Shown: piece after piece, positions 19,648 to 29,248 of the stretch
Numbering within the stretch: the first letter of the stretch is position 1
Layout of the letters: every line of letters starts with the position of its first letter
Assembly: GCF_024054195.1 (NCBI RefSeq)
Contig: NZ_JAMXLB010000001.1
Location: forward strand, 445,079-509,078
From: Flavobacterium sp. NRK F7
GTDB lineage: Bacteria > Bacteroidota > Bacteroidia > Flavobacteriales > Flavobacteriaceae
Direction: 5' to 3'
DNA: 64,000 nt
Notes under the pieces: model-generated
What the model was told of the DNA's origin: nothing
Seen by the model: the letters and a program-made list of their open reading frames with translations, nothing else
Database searches by the model: none
Made by a program: the position numbers and the translations under genes

Positions 19648-21249
19648 TTAAATGTATTTGTATGCTGTTAGGGTTAGAAAATCGATGAATGTATAATTCA
19701 CCACCAAAATATCTAACAGTTGTTCGGCCAACTTATAATGGTATTTTTCATGATTCTCATCACCTACTTGGTTTCTAATTTTTTCATATTCTTCCATGGC
19801 AATTTTATCATAATATTTCTCAGTTAAGACTTTGCCATTATCTAAGGTTACGCCATTGCGAAGCCATTGCCATAATTGTGAACGAGATATTTCTGCAGTT
19901 GCAGCATCTTCCATTAAATGATTTAAAGCAGCAGCGCCTTGACCATTCAACCAAGAAGCGATATACAAAACGGAAATATTAATATTTTTACGAACGCCTG
20001 CTTCGGTAATCGTTCCTTGAGGCACTTCTAACAAATCAGCTTCTGAAATCGAAAGTTCATTTCGTTTCACATGAATTTGATTTTTAGTAGGCATGTTTTC
20101 ATCGAAGACTTTCATCGCAACAGAAACTAAATCAGGATGTGCGACCCAAGTACCGTCATGACCATTTTTTACTTCACGCTCTTTATCAGCTTTTACTTTG
20201 TCGAATGCGATTTTATTAGCTGCTTCATCATTTTTAATAGGTATTTGAGCCGCCATTCCACCAATCGCATGAATATTTCTTTTGTGACATCTTTGGATTA
20301 CCAATTCGGAATAGGCTTTCATAAAAGGGCTTGTCATGGTTACTTGATCACGATCTGGTACTAAAAATTTATCATTATTTCTAAATTTTTTGATATATGA
20401 AAAAATATAATCCCAGCGACCACAATTTAATCCTACAATATGATTTCTTAATTCATAAATAATTTCATCCAATTGAAAACTCGCAGTAATTGTCTCCACT
20501 AAAACGGTAGCTTTTAAAGTTCCTTTTTTAATATCTAGATAGTCTTCAGTAAATTCAAAAACGGCATTCCACCATCTTGCTTCTAAGTAATGCTCCAATT
20601 TGGGTAAATAGAAATAAGGAGCCGTATTGTTTTCTTTTAATTGTTTGTAATTATGAAAAACATACAATCCAAAATCAACCAAAGAACCTGAAGCTTCTTC
20701 ATTATTAATTAAGATATGTTTTTCATTTAAATGAATCCCGCGAGGTCTTACTAACAAAACCGCGGTCTTTTCATTTAATTTGTATTCTTTATTCTTTTTT
20801 TCATCATATAAATAAATAGTTTTAGCGACAGCATCTTTTAAATTTTGTTGACCATTCATGATATTTTCCCAAGTTGGAGAAGTACTGTCTTCAAAATCAG
20901 CCATAAACGTTTTGGCACCAGAATTTAAAGCATTAATCACCATTTTACGATCTACTGGGCCTGTAATTTCCACTCTTCTATCTAATAAGTCTTCTGGTGT
21001 TGTTCCTGCAAACCAATCTTTTTCACGAATGTCTTTCGTTTCTTTTGGAAAACAAGGCAACTCACCTTCATCAAATTTTTGTTGTTGAACTTTTCTTTTT
21101 TCAAGTAATTCCAATCGTTTCTTATTAAACATTTCATGTAATTCCGTTAAAAAAAGAATCGCATCTTCGGTTAAAATAGCAGGGAATTGAGCAATTGCTT
21201 CTGGTGCTAACTCAAATGTTTTTGCTGTTGTTTCTAATTGATTTTCCAT
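19648..21249 (-). CDS. aceB: Malate synthase A
   Basis: A 533-residue malate synthase of the A type, which condenses glyoxylate with acetyl-CoA to malate. Family features include FMADFEDSTSPTW, LLVRPRGIHLNEKH, TITASFQLDEIIYELR, GLNCGRWDYIFSYIK and GGMAAQIPIK. First gene of aceBA; its promoter lies in the 121-bp divergent region shared with an XRE/ImmA-type regulator, with a -7-like TAATATTG (complement of 21271-21278), a TTG 20 bp upstream and a palindrome at 21301-21314 next to it. Glucose/acetate-dependent regulation is expected but not shown by the sequence. Confidence 0.97.
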   Translation of the reverse strand: MENQLETTAKTFELAPEAIAQFPAILTEDAILFLTELHEMFNKKRLELLEKRKVQQQKFDEGELPCFPKETKDIREKDWFAGTTPEDLLDRRVEITGPVDRKMVINALNSGAKTFMADFEDSTSPTWENIMNGQQNLKDAVAKTIYLYDEKKNKEYKLNEKTAVLLVRPRGIHLNEKHILINNEEASGSLVDFGLYVFHNYKQLKENNTAPYFYLPKLEHYLEARWWNAVFEFTEDYLDIKKGTLKATVLVETITASFQLDEIIYELRNHIVGLNCGRWDYIFSYIKKFRNNDKFLVPDRDQVTMTSPFMKAYSELVIQRCHKRNIHAIGGMAAQIPIKNDEAANKIAFDKVKADKEREVKNGHDGTWVAHPDLVSVAMKVFDENMPTKNQIHVKRNELSISEADLLEVPQGTITEAGVRKNINISVLYIASWLNGQGAAALNHLMEDAATAEISRSQLWQWLRNGVTLDNGKVLTEKYYDKIAMEEYEKIRNQVGDENHEKYHYKLAEQLLDILVVNYTFIDFLTLTAYKYI

Positions 21250-21270
21250 GACTTATTGTTTTTGTTGGTA

Positions 21271-21301
21271 CAATATTATAAAAAAGTTTTTTACAAAACA
21301 A
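21271..21301 (-). promoter_or_regulatory. Candidate aceBA promoter
   Basis: In minus-strand sense a TTG (complement of 21299-21301), a 20-bp spacer and TAATATTG (one mismatch from TAnnTTTG, complement of 21271-21278) lie about 22 bp before the aceB start. Confidence 0.5.
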
Positions 21302-21314
21302 GCGAACGTACGCT
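21301..21314. promoter_or_regulatory. Palindromic operator candidate between aceB and the XRE regulator
   Basis: AGCGAACGTACGCT reads the same on both strands at 12 of 14 positions (AGCG-ACGT-CGCT). It overlaps the -33 region of aceBA. A related half-site AGCGTA occurs at 21354-21359, overlapping the regulator's own -7 box. The spacing would let one protein control both promoters. Confidence 0.5.
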
Positions 21315-21335
21315 AAAATGTAAAAAAATTATTTT

Positions 21336-21365
21336 TTTGTGATTTTAAATAATAGCGTATCTTTG
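21336..21365 (+). promoter_or_regulatory. Promoter of the XRE/ImmA-type regulator; predicts a leaderless mRNA
   Basis: TTTG at 21336-21339, 18-bp spacer, consensus TATCTTTG at 21358-21365. The ATG at 21371 starts only 5 nt after the box, so transcription should begin at or next to the start codon. Confidence 0.7.
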
Positions 21366-21370
21366 AAATT

Positions 21371-22852
21371 ATGAATTTAGAAAGAGATTATATCAAGCTG
21401 ATTTTTGGCTTAAAATTAAAGCAGGCAAGAACCAACAAAGACTTGTCTTTATTTGGCTTAGCCAAAATAACAGGACTATCCAAGTCGTATTTAAATGAAA
21501 TTGAAAAAGGAAAAAAATATCCAAAGACAGATAAGATTATTTTGTTGTCTGAAAAATTAGATGTTTCTTATGATAATATGGTGTCTTTGAAGTTAGACAA
21601 TAATCTAGCTCCTATTGGTGAAATTCTAAATTCAGGAATATTAAAAGAAATTCCTTTAGACATTTTTGGAATTGAGGAAAGCGATTTAATTGACATCATT
21701 GCAAATGCTCCTGCAAAAGTAAATGCTTTTATTAGTACCATCATTGAAATTGCTCAACATTATAATTTATCTAGAGAAAGTTTTTTCTTAGCTTCCTTAC
21801 GCTCCTATCAAGAAGCACAAAATAATTATTTTGAAGATTTAGAACAAAAAGTACTAGATTTTGCCAAAGCGTTTCATATAGATTTAGATTCAGAAATTGC
21901 TTTACAGGAATTACAATCTATTTTAATTGAAGAATACAATTATAAAATCGAAGTTTTAACTTTTAAAGAACAAAACGAACTGGGCGATTTACGTTCGATT
22001 TTTGTAGCCAAAAGCAAAACTTTATTAATCTCAACAGACGTAGACGATTCGCAAAAAGCCTTTATTTTCGCTAAGGAAATAGCCTATAATTTTTTACAAA
22101 TTGAAGAACGATTGTACACTTTTAGTTGGATTAAGTTTGAAAATTTTGATCAAGTATTAAATAATTTCTACGCCTCTTATTTTGCAGGTGCTTTACTCTT
22201 GCCTAGAAAAAAAATGATTGAAAAATTAAATGTTTTTGTAGCAAAAGAAGATCCAAAACCGCAAGAATTTGTTCAATTAATTATTGATTTTAAAGTTTCT
22301 CCAGAATCTTTTTACCAAAGGTTAACCAATTTATTGCCCAAAGATTTTCAGTTAAAAAACTTATTCTTTTTACGTATGTCGCATAAAATTGGTAGCAACA
22401 ATTATAAAATCAAAAAAGAATTACACATCACGAACCAACAAGAACCACATGCCAATGAAATGAATGAACATTACTGCAGAAGATGGGTTTCCGTTCGAAC
22501 GATGGTGGAGTCTTTGAAACAAAATAAAGCACATTTTTTTGATGCTCAAATTTCTTGTTATGAAAATAGTAAAAATGAATATTTAGTTTTTTCTTCTGCT
22601 ACTCCAGACCCATTTAAAAAAGACCACATTAGAAGTATTTCAGTTGGTATTCTCATTACACCTACACTCAAGAAAAAATTTAAATTTATTGATAATGAAT
22701 CTATTACCAAACAAATTGTAGGCGTTACTTGTGAAACTTGTGCCGTTAAAGATTGTTCTGTAAGAGCGGCTGCTCCCATTCAGTTGGAACAGAAAATACG
22801 CAACGAAAATACCGATTTAATCGTGAATAAATATATTGAAAAATACAGTTAA
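21371..22852 (+). CDS. XRE-family regulator with ImmA/IrrE-like domain (RamB/ScfR type)
   Basis: A 493-residue regulator. It has an N-terminal XRE helix-turn-helix (about 12-66; LAKITGLSKSYLNEIEKGKKYP), a middle ImmA/IrrE-like region (about 190-300, though the HEXXH motif is not present: the corresponding stretch reads AKEIAYNFLQ), and a cysteine-bearing C-terminal domain with CETCAVKDC. This order is that of RamB of Corynebacterium and ScfR-type regulators, which respond to acyl-CoA or short-chain fatty-acid metabolism and control acetate and glyoxylate genes. Divergence from aceBA strongly suggests the same role here. It ends 9 bp from the convergent HMG-CoA synthase gene. Confidence 0.83.
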   Translation: MNLERDYIKLIFGLKLKQARTNKDLSLFGLAKITGLSKSYLNEIEKGKKYPKTDKIILLSEKLDVSYDNMVSLKLDNNLAPIGEILNSGILKEIPLDIFGIEESDLIDIIANAPAKVNAFISTIIEIAQHYNLSRESFFLASLRSYQEAQNNYFEDLEQKVLDFAKAFHIDLDSEIALQELQSILIEEYNYKIEVLTFKEQNELGDLRSIFVAKSKTLLISTDVDDSQKAFIFAKEIAYNFLQIEERLYTFSWIKFENFDQVLNNFYASYFAGALLLPRKKMIEKLNVFVAKEDPKPQEFVQLIIDFKVSPESFYQRLTNLLPKDFQLKNLFFLRMSHKIGSNNYKIKKELHITNQQEPHANEMNEHYCRRWVSVRTMVESLKQNKAHFFDAQISCYENSKNEYLVFSSATPDPFKKDHIRSISVGILITPTLKKKFKFIDNESITKQIVGVTCETCAVKDCSVRAAAPIQLEQKIRNENTDLIVNKYIEKYS

Positions 22853-22861
22853 AAAAACCAA

Positions 22862-24217
22862 TTACTCTATCCATTTATAATATCGCGCCCCAATTAAATT
22901 GGGGTTTTCTTTTTCAATCAAATCAAGAACCCATTCCTTTTTGGGAAAACAAACACTTTTTTTTACTTCTTTTTTATGTAATTTTTCATAGGTTGTAAAA
23001 TCTATTTTGTGACTTTTTTCTAAAGTTTCAAAAAGCTGTGTTTTTTCTAAAGCAGCTCTCCAGTTGCTTTGAACAACCCCTTCAAAGACTTTTGATTTCG
23101 AACCACTCCCATAGGCTAAAAAACCAAAAACGCTTCCTTCTATCGGAGTATTATTCGCATAAAAATGAGACAAAGTCGACAATAACCCCATAAAAACAGA
23201 TCCTGTATACAAATTACCAATTAATGAAGAAGCTATTTCCGCAGGTTGCAATTTTTCAGTAACAAAATTTTGATACGCTTCTGATTTTCCTATTTCTTTT
23301 AATTTATTTTGGTAATCCAATGACTGTACATCCATTTCAATTTCCTTGGAATCCAAAGCATAAATTTCTGTCAACATTCTTCTACCTTGGAAAGAATAAG
23401 GCAGGTGCATCACAATACTAGCCCAAGAATTATAAATTGTTTCTTCTGAATTTTTCAGCTTTTTAAACAAAAAATAAGCCTCTCTGGTTCTATCCATATA
23501 ACATTGATTCGAATATTGTCCGTCAAAAACAGGTTGGTCTTTATGAATTTCAATTTCAGTTTCTAAGTTAGAAAACCAATCTTCGTTATTCTCACTTCCA
23601 GTAATGGATGATTTAGCAATACTTCGATACGGTTTAAAAAAATCAAAAACTCCTTTTGTACTGGTTGCCCAATGATTTTCAAAAGCAATAATGCTAGGAT
23701 TAGAAGTAATCAACATCGCTAAAGCACCAGCACCTTGTGTATATTCGCCCGTTGAATTTAAATCGTATTTTGCAATATCCGAAGTAACTACAATGGCTTT
23801 TTTCTCTGGATGTAATCGCACAAAATCCATACAGTTTTGCATTGCATCTACACCGCCAATACAGGCAAATGTAAAATCTACCGCATCACAGTGAGAAAGG
23901 CATCCTTGCCCAAATTTTTGTTCCATTAAAGACACTAAAAAAGAAGCAATCGGCTTAGAACTATCGATACTGCTCTCGGTTCCAACATATATTCTTGAAA
24001 CATCACGCAAGTCAATTTGATGCTCTAAGATCAATGTTGTTAGTGCATTAGCTCCAAAAACTACCGTGTCTTGGTGTACATCAGGAAAAGTCATTTTTAA
24101 CAATCCTAATCCTTTTTCTAATTTTGCAGCTTCAATTCCTCTTGCTTCTGCTAAATCATGTATAGGTAAATGCAATTTGGCTACATCAAAAGATATAGCA
24201 TCAATCCCAACTTTCAT
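22862..24217 (-). CDS. Hydroxymethylglutaryl-CoA synthase
   Basis: A 451-residue HMG-CoA synthase that condenses acetyl-CoA with acetoacetyl-CoA, the entry to the mevalonate route to isoprenoids used by Flavobacteria. Visible features are the thiolase-fold N-terminus (GIDAISFDVAKLHLP), catalytic acid E81 in VGTESSIDSSK, nucleophile C119 in FTFACIGGVDAM, and VMHLPYSFQGRRM with the expected histidine. The gene is monocistronic and convergent with the XRE regulator. No other mevalonate gene is in the window. Being next to the glyoxylate genes, it extends the acetyl-CoA theme of this region. Confidence 0.93.
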   Translation of the reverse strand: MKVGIDAISFDVAKLHLPIHDLAEARGIEAAKLEKGLGLLKMTFPDVHQDTVVFGANALTTLILEHQIDLRDVSRIYVGTESSIDSSKPIASFLVSLMEQKFGQGCLSHCDAVDFTFACIGGVDAMQNCMDFVRLHPEKKAIVVTSDIAKYDLNSTGEYTQGAGALAMLITSNPSIIAFENHWATSTKGVFDFFKPYRSIAKSSITGSENNEDWFSNLETEIEIHKDQPVFDGQYSNQCYMDRTREAYFLFKKLKNSEETIYNSWASIVMHLPYSFQGRRMLTEIYALDSKEIEMDVQSLDYQNKLKEIGKSEAYQNFVTEKLQPAEIASSLIGNLYTGSVFMGLLSTLSHFYANNTPIEGSVFGFLAYGSGSKSKVFEGVVQSNWRAALEKTQLFETLEKSHKIDFTTYEKLHKKEVKKSVCFPKKEWVLDLIEKENPNLIGARYYKWIE

Positions 24218-24512
24218 AATCTCTCATTTTTAAAGCGGTTAAAATTACGATTAAGAACCAAAAAAAAACTACTATTGAATATTAGAAAATGGAATTATTA
24301 GTGATTTTTATGGATTTAAAAAAAATAGCTCTATTCAACTATAAAATTCACAATGCTACAACGTTTTATTTAAAAAAAAATTCAAAATTTACAAATAGTA
24401 TTTTTAACACAATTAAGACTTTTTGTTAATAATAAAATACTACATTTACACGTTTTATTTGAAGAAGCTGTTGACCCATTAAAATAATAATTAGTAACCC
24501 ATTAGAACAGAA
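24218..24512. other. Intergenic region, 295 bp, AT-rich
   Basis: The stretch lies between the HMG-CoA synthase start and the lipoprotein gene at 24513. It is very AT-rich with several A tracts. A weak promoter for the lipoprotein gene may be present (TTTTTG near 24420, then TACATTTA about 15 bp on). I see no RNA gene and no conserved hairpin; a 46-codon open frame from 24289 looks like chance. Confidence 0.4.
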
Positions 24513-25385
24513 ATGAAGAAATATTTACCGATATTTATTTTGGCTTTAGGGATAAGTTTCTTTTCCTGTTCTGATAAAGATGATAATTTAGTAAACGATG
24601 AACCTCAATTAATAATCAAATTTGAGTTTAATCCAAATCAACAAAGGTTAGATAACTTAGGACAACCTGCTACTATACCATCTGGTCATGCTGCTCAATC
24701 CCCAATTTTTAATAGTATAAGCGCTCATTATTTTGAACTAAGCCCAAATGCTTATACACAACTTGGAGATGGAACCGTTTTATATCACGCTCCAGAAACC
24801 CTTACAGGAGGAGATTTAGCAATCGATTTTTCGCAAGCAACTGTTGTTTCTAATGGTGAAACTTTCTTGTCTATTCCTTTAAAAGAAGTAAATCAAGGAA
24901 GCTATCAATACGTCAGAGTCTCTTTATCATATCAAAATTATGACATTTCCATTTTAAACAACAACATAAATTACACCGCTACTTTAGAAAGTTTTGTGGG
25001 CTACAATACTTATATTACCACGCATCAAATAGAGAATAATATTTTTAATGTAAACGCTAACCGACTTCAAGGTTATTGGGCTCTAGGACTACATAATTAC
25101 CCGTATGCTACTTCGGGTCAGGCTCCAGAAGGATCAACTACTGTTCCTAATCCTATTGCCACTACTTCAGCAATTCCGCAAGGTTCATGTGTTGTTACAG
25201 GCAAGTTTCCAACTAATTTAGTCATTACTGGAAGTGAAACCAAAGATATCATTATCACACTTTCTTTATCCACAAACAATAGTTTTGAATGGGAAGAAGT
25301 AAATAGGGATGGAAAATACGAACCAGCTGCTGGTGAGAACGTAATCGATATGGGAATTAGAGGTTTGGAACCATCCTACAAATAA
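24513..25385 (+). CDS. Lipoprotein of unknown function
   Basis: A 290-residue predicted lipoprotein: signal peptide with lipobox SFFSC followed by SDKDDN, which has acidic residues straight after the cysteine. The rest is beta-rich, with many Asn, Thr, Tyr and Gly, and few charged residues. I do not recognise a family; the segment AAQSPIFNSISAHYFEL followed by a strand-rich body suggests a beta-sandwich exported domain (MbnP-like folds look similar, but I cannot confirm this). It stands alone between HMG-CoA synthase (divergent) and sdhC, 143 bp downstream on the same strand, which has its own promoter. Confidence 0.7.
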   Translation: MKKYLPIFILALGISFFSCSDKDDNLVNDEPQLIIKFEFNPNQQRLDNLGQPATIPSGHAAQSPIFNSISAHYFELSPNAYTQLGDGTVLYHAPETLTGGDLAIDFSQATVVSNGETFLSIPLKEVNQGSYQYVRVSLSYQNYDISILNNNINYTATLESFVGYNTYITTHQIENNIFNVNANRLQGYWALGLHNYPYATSGQAPEGSTTVPNPIATTSAIPQGSCVVTGKFPTNLVITGSETKDIIITLSLSTNNSFEWEEVNRDGKYEPAAGENVIDMGIRGLEPSYK

Positions 25386-25462
25386 ATATTTACCAGATAA
25401 CTTCTTGATTTACAAACCCAATTAAACATATTTTAAATTCATTATAAATTACCACTAAAAGG

Positions 25463-25493
25463 TTGTAGTTAAATTTTTTATGCTGTATTTTTG
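25463..25493 (+). promoter_or_regulatory. Promoter of the sdhCAB operon
   Basis: TTG at 25463-25465, 20-bp spacer, consensus TATTTTTG at 25486-25493; ATG of sdhC at 25529 leaves a leader of roughly 28 nt. Confidence 0.7.
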
Positions 25494-25528
25494 TTTGATT
25501 TTTAAAACTAGAACAATCAAATTAAATT

Positions 25529-26398
25529 ATGGCAAAATCAGCACTTTTAAAGTCATCTATTGCTAAGAAATACTGGATGGCTCTTACAGGTTTATTTTTA
25601 TGCTTGTTTTTAGCTGGTCACTTGGCTGGAAATCTTCAGCTTTTAGTACCAAATAACGCGTTGAATTTCAATCAATACGCATTATTTATGACCACTAATC
25701 CAGCAGTAAAAGTTCTTTCTTATTTAACGTACATTTCCATTCTTTTCCATGCTATTGATGGTTTTTTATTGACGTATCAAAACGCTAAAGCAAGACCAAT
25801 TGGGTATGCCAAATCAAATCCTTCAGCAAACAGTAGTTTTTCGTCTAGAAACATGGCGCTATTAGGAACAATTGTATTGGTATTCATTGTGACACACATG
25901 GTCAATTTTTGGGCAAAAATGCATTTTGATCAAAACATGCCATTAATGACGCAGTCAATTGAAGGACAGCCTGGCATGAAACAAGATTTTTATGTTGGAA
26001 CACAAGCGGGACAATATTATCCAGTAGAACAAGTAGAAATCGGAACACATACCGACGAACATAATCATGCGCCAAAGCAATTTAAATTGGTTAACAAAAC
26101 CGAATTGTACCATGCGCAAGCGAATGTAAAAGTAGCTGACTTGTATAAAGATTTATATAAAATTACTTTAGCTTTCTTCAGAGATGCTAAATATGGTTTA
26201 TATTTTACAATTGGTTATGTTTTAGCCATGTTTGCACTTGGTTTTCACTTATGGCACGGTTTCCAAAGCGCCTTTCAGTCTTTAGGATTAAACAGTCCTA
26301 AATATACTCCTTTAATCAAGTTTATTGGGAAAGCTTTTGCTGTAATTGTTCCTTTATTGTTTGCAATTATCCCATTATATATTCATTTTACTAAATAA
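25529..26398 (+). CDS. sdhC: Succinate dehydrogenase cytochrome b subunit
   Basis: A 289-residue membrane anchor of the single-subunit, di-heme cytochrome b558 type (no separate SdhD), passing electrons to menaquinone. Five membrane helices are visible at about 17-37, 62-84, 110-128, 222-245 and 262-286, carrying candidate heme histidines ([31 protein letters not shown]). Between helices 3 and 4 is a long hydrophilic, histidine- and acid-containing insert (about 140-205) that makes the protein longer than the roughly 200-250 residues usual in this family. First gene of sdhCAB; sdhA follows after 17 bp. Confidence 0.92.
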   Translation: MAKSALLKSSIAKKYWMALTGLFLCLFLAGHLAGNLQLLVPNNALNFNQYALFMTTNPAVKVLSYLTYISILFHAIDGFLLTYQNAKARPIGYAKSNPSANSSFSSRNMALLGTIVLVFIVTHMVNFWAKMHFDQNMPLMTQSIEGQPGMKQDFYVGTQAGQYYPVEQVEIGTHTDEHNHAPKQFKLVNKTELYHAQANVKVADLYKDLYKITLAFFRDAKYGLYFTIGYVLAMFALGFHLWHGFQSAFQSLGLNSPKYTPLIKFIGKAFAVIVPLLFAIIPLYIHFTK

Positions 26399-26415
26399 TC
26401 AACATCAGATACAAT

Positions 26416-28425
26416 ATGAAGTTAGATTCTAAAATACCAGAAGGACCATTAAATAAAAAATGGACTGATTATAAAGACCACTTAAAATTAGTTGCTCCAA
26501 ATAATAGACCAAAATTAGACATTATAGTTGTAGGAACGGGTTTAGCAGGTGCATCAGCAGCAGCTTCTCTTGGAGAAATGGGTTATAATGTAAAAGCATT
26601 TTGTTTTCAAGATTCACCTCGTAGAGCGCACTCAATTGCTGCTCAAGGAGGTATTAACGCTGCGAAAAATTATCAAAATGACGGGGATAGTATTTACCGT
26701 TTATTTTATGACACTATAAAAGGTGGTGATTATAGAGCCCGTGAAGCAAACGTTCATCGTTTAGCTGAAGTTTCAGGAAACATTATCGACCAATGTGTCG
26801 CTCAAGGCGTGCCATTTGCACGTGATTATGGAGGAATGTTAGATAATCGTTCGTTTGGTGGTGTACAAGTACAACGTACATTTTATGCTGCTGGACAAAC
26901 AGGTCAACAATTATTATTAGGTGCTTACTCGGCTTTATCGAGACAAATTGGTTTAGGACGTGTGAAAATGTACAACCGTCACGAAATGCTAGATTTAGTG
27001 AAAATTGATGGTAAAGCACGTGGAATTATTGCGCGTAATTTAATTACAGGTGAAATTGAAAGACATGCTGCACACGCTGTAGTTATTGCATCAGGTGGTT
27101 ATGGAAATGTATATTTCTTATCTACAAATGCAATGGGTAGTAATGTAAGTGCAGGTTGGAAAATTCATAAAAAAGGAGCAGCGTTTGCAAATCCTTGTTA
27201 TGTACAAATTCACCCAACATGTATTCCTGTTCATGGAACGAATCAATCGAAGTTAACGTTAATGTCTGAATCATTACGTAACTCAGGTCGTATATGGGTA
27301 CCAAAGAAAAAAGAAGACGCAGAAGCTATTCGTGCAGGTAAATTAAAACCAACACAAATTGCTGAAGAAGATAGAGATTATTATTTAGAAAGAAGATATC
27401 CAGCTTTTGGTAACTTAGTACCTCGTGATGTTGCTTCTCGTGCTGCAAAAGAGCGTTGTGATGAAGGTTTTGGAATTGAAGCTAATGATACCAATGAAGG
27501 AGTTTATCTAGATTTCTCTTCAGAAATTAAAAATAAAGGAAAAGAAGTGGCTTATGCTCAAGGAAATCACAATCCTTCAGAAGAAGAAATTATCACTCTA
27601 GGAAAAAAATGGATTGAAGAAAAATATGGTAACTTATTTGAAATGTATGAAAAAATTACAGATGAGAATCCATATGAAACACCTATGAAAATTTATCCTG
27701 CAGTGCACTATACGATGGGTGGTGTTTGGGTAGATTACAACTTACAATCAACTATTCCAGGTTGTTTTGTGGCTGGTGAAGCCAACTTCTCTGACCACGG
27801 TGCAAATAGATTGGGTGCCTCAGCATTAATGCAAGGTTTGGCCGATGGTTATTTTGTACTTCCCTATACGGTTTCCAATTATTTAGCTGACGAAATTAGA
27901 ACAGGTAAAATTTCTACAGATGCTCCTGAATTTGCTGAAGCTGAAAAAAATGTGAAAGACAGCATTAATATGTTCTTAAACAATAATGGAACAAAATCGG
28001 TTGATTATTTCCATAAGAGGTTAGGACATGTAATGTGGAATAAGGTGGGTATGGCGCGTAACGAACAAGGGCTGAAAGAAGCTATTGCAGAAATTGGTCA
28101 AATTAGAGACGAATTCTACAAAGACGTATATGTACCTGGAAATGCTGATGAACTTAATCCAGAATTAGAAAAAGCACTTCGAGTTGCTGATTTCTTGGAA
28201 TTAGGTCAATTAATGGCAATGGATGCCTTACAAAGAAATGAATCTTGTGGAGGACACTTTAGAGAAGAATATCAAGATGCTGAGGGTGAAACCTTACGTG
28301 ATGATGAAAACTTCTCTTTTGTAAGTGCTTGGGAATACAAAGGTCAAGACACAACAAAAGCAGAATTACACAAAGAAGAATTGAAGTATGAATTCATTAA
28401 AATTGCCGCTAGAAACTATAAATAA
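26416..28425 (+). CDS. sdhA: Succinate dehydrogenase flavoprotein subunit
   Basis: A 669-residue catalytic subunit that oxidises succinate to fumarate using covalently bound FAD. Features: dinucleotide-binding [17 protein letters not shown], flavinylation motif [17 protein letters not shown] with the FAD-linking histidine, active-site [10 protein letters not shown], and [20 protein letters not shown]. Length and the C-terminal Fumarate_red_D domain match the Bacteroidetes/epsilon-type enzymes that pair with a five-helix SdhC. Middle gene of sdhCAB; sdhB starts 6 bp after its stop. Confidence 0.97.
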   Translation: MKLDSKIPEGPLNKKWTDYKDHLKLVAPNNRPKLDIIVVGTGLAGASAAASLGEMGYNVKAFCFQDSPRRAHSIAAQGGINAAKNYQNDGDSIYRLFYDTIKGGDYRAREANVHRLAEVSGNIIDQCVAQGVPFARDYGGMLDNRSFGGVQVQRTFYAAGQTGQQLLLGAYSALSRQIGLGRVKMYNRHEMLDLVKIDGKARGIIARNLITGEIERHAAHAVVIASGGYGNVYFLSTNAMGSNVSAGWKIHKKGAAFANPCYVQIHPTCIPVHGTNQSKLTLMSESLRNSGRIWVPKKKEDAEAIRAGKLKPTQIAEEDRDYYLERRYPAFGNLVPRDVASRAAKERCDEGFGIEANDTNEGVYLDFSSEIKNKGKEVAYAQGNHNPSEEEIITLGKKWIEEKYGNLFEMYEKITDENPYETPMKIYPAVHYTMGGVWVDYNLQSTIPGCFVAGEANFSDHGANRLGASALMQGLADGYFVLPYTVSNYLADEIRTGKISTDAPEFAEAEKNVKDSINMFLNNNGTKSVDYFHKRLGHVMWNKVGMARNEQGLKEAIAEIGQIRDEFYKDVYVPGNADELNPELEKALRVADFLELGQLMAMDALQRNESCGGHFREEYQDAEGETLRDDENFSFVSAWEYKGQDTTKAELHKEELKYEFIKIAARNYK

Positions 28426-28431
28426 GAAATT

Positions 28432-29190
28432 ATGAGTACAGCAAAAAACATAAATATAAACCTTAAAATTTGGCGTCAAAAAAACGCTAATGATAAAGGA
28501 GGAATTGTAGATTATAAATTAGATAATGTATCTACTGCAAGTTCGTTTTTAGAAATGCTAGATCAATTAAACGAACAATTAATTAACAACAAACAAGAAC
28601 CAGTTGCTTTTGATCATGACTGTAGAGAAGGTATTTGCGGAATGTGTTCTTTATATATTAACGGTAGAGCACACGGACCTGAAACTGGAACAACTACATG
28701 TCAACTTCATATGAGAAAGTTCAAAGATGGTGATACTATTTACATTGAACCTTTTAGAAGTAAAGCTTTCCCTGTTGTAAAAGATTTAGTTGTTGATAGA
28801 AGTTCGTTTGATAGAATTCAGCAAGCAGGAGGATTTGTTTCTGTTAACACATCAGGTAATACAATAGATGCTAATGCTACTCCTGTACCAAAAGACGATG
28901 CAGACAAAGCATTTATGGCTGCAGCCTGTATTGGTTGTGGTGCTTGTGTGGCAACTTGTAAAAACGGCTCTGCAATGCTTTTTGTAGGCGCAAAAGTATC
29001 TCAGTATGCACTATTGCCTCAAGGTAAAGTAGAGGCCGCACAACGTGTTCAAAACATGGTAAGACAAATGGATGAAGAAGGCTTTGGTAACTGTACCAAT
29101 ACAGGAGCTTGTGAAATAGAATGTCCTAAAGGTATTTCATTAGAAAATATTGCTCGTATGAATAGAGAATTTTTAAAAGCAAGTTTATAA
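28432..29190 (+). CDS. sdhB: Succinate dehydrogenase iron-sulfur subunit
   Basis: A 252-residue electron-transfer subunit. The [2Fe-2S] ferredoxin-like domain has C64, C69, C72 and C90 ([12 protein letters not shown]...TTC). The C-terminal domain carries the [11 protein letters not shown] set and the [12 protein letters not shown] set for the 4Fe-4S and 3Fe-4S clusters. Ends the sdhCAB operon, followed by a strong terminator. Confidence 0.97.
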   Translation: MSTAKNININLKIWRQKNANDKGGIVDYKLDNVSTASSFLEMLDQLNEQLINNKQEPVAFDHDCREGICGMCSLYINGRAHGPETGTTTCQLHMRKFKDGDTIYIEPFRSKAFPVVKDLVVDRSSFDRIQQAGGFVSVNTSGNTIDANATPVPKDDADKAFMAAACIGCGACVATCKNGSAMLFVGAKVSQYALLPQGKVEAAQRVQNMVRQMDEEGFGNCTNTGACEIECPKGISLENIARMNREFLKASL

Positions 29191-29210
29191 TAGCATTCTT
29201 ATACTAAATA

Positions 29211-29243
29211 AAAAACTCCCGATTTTCATCGGGAGTTTTTTTA
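29211..29243. terminator. Bidirectional terminator (sdhB / accC)
   Basis: Thirteen-base-pair stem AAAAACTCCCGAT with a TTTC loop and T runs on both strands, between the convergent sdhB and accC genes. Confidence 0.9.
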
Positions 29244-29248
29244 TTGTT

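Noticed and set aside
24289..24429. A 46-codon open frame in the spacer before the lipoprotein gene
   Set aside because: AT-rich, dominated by Lys, Asn, Phe and Ile codons, without promoter or start context; consistent with chance.
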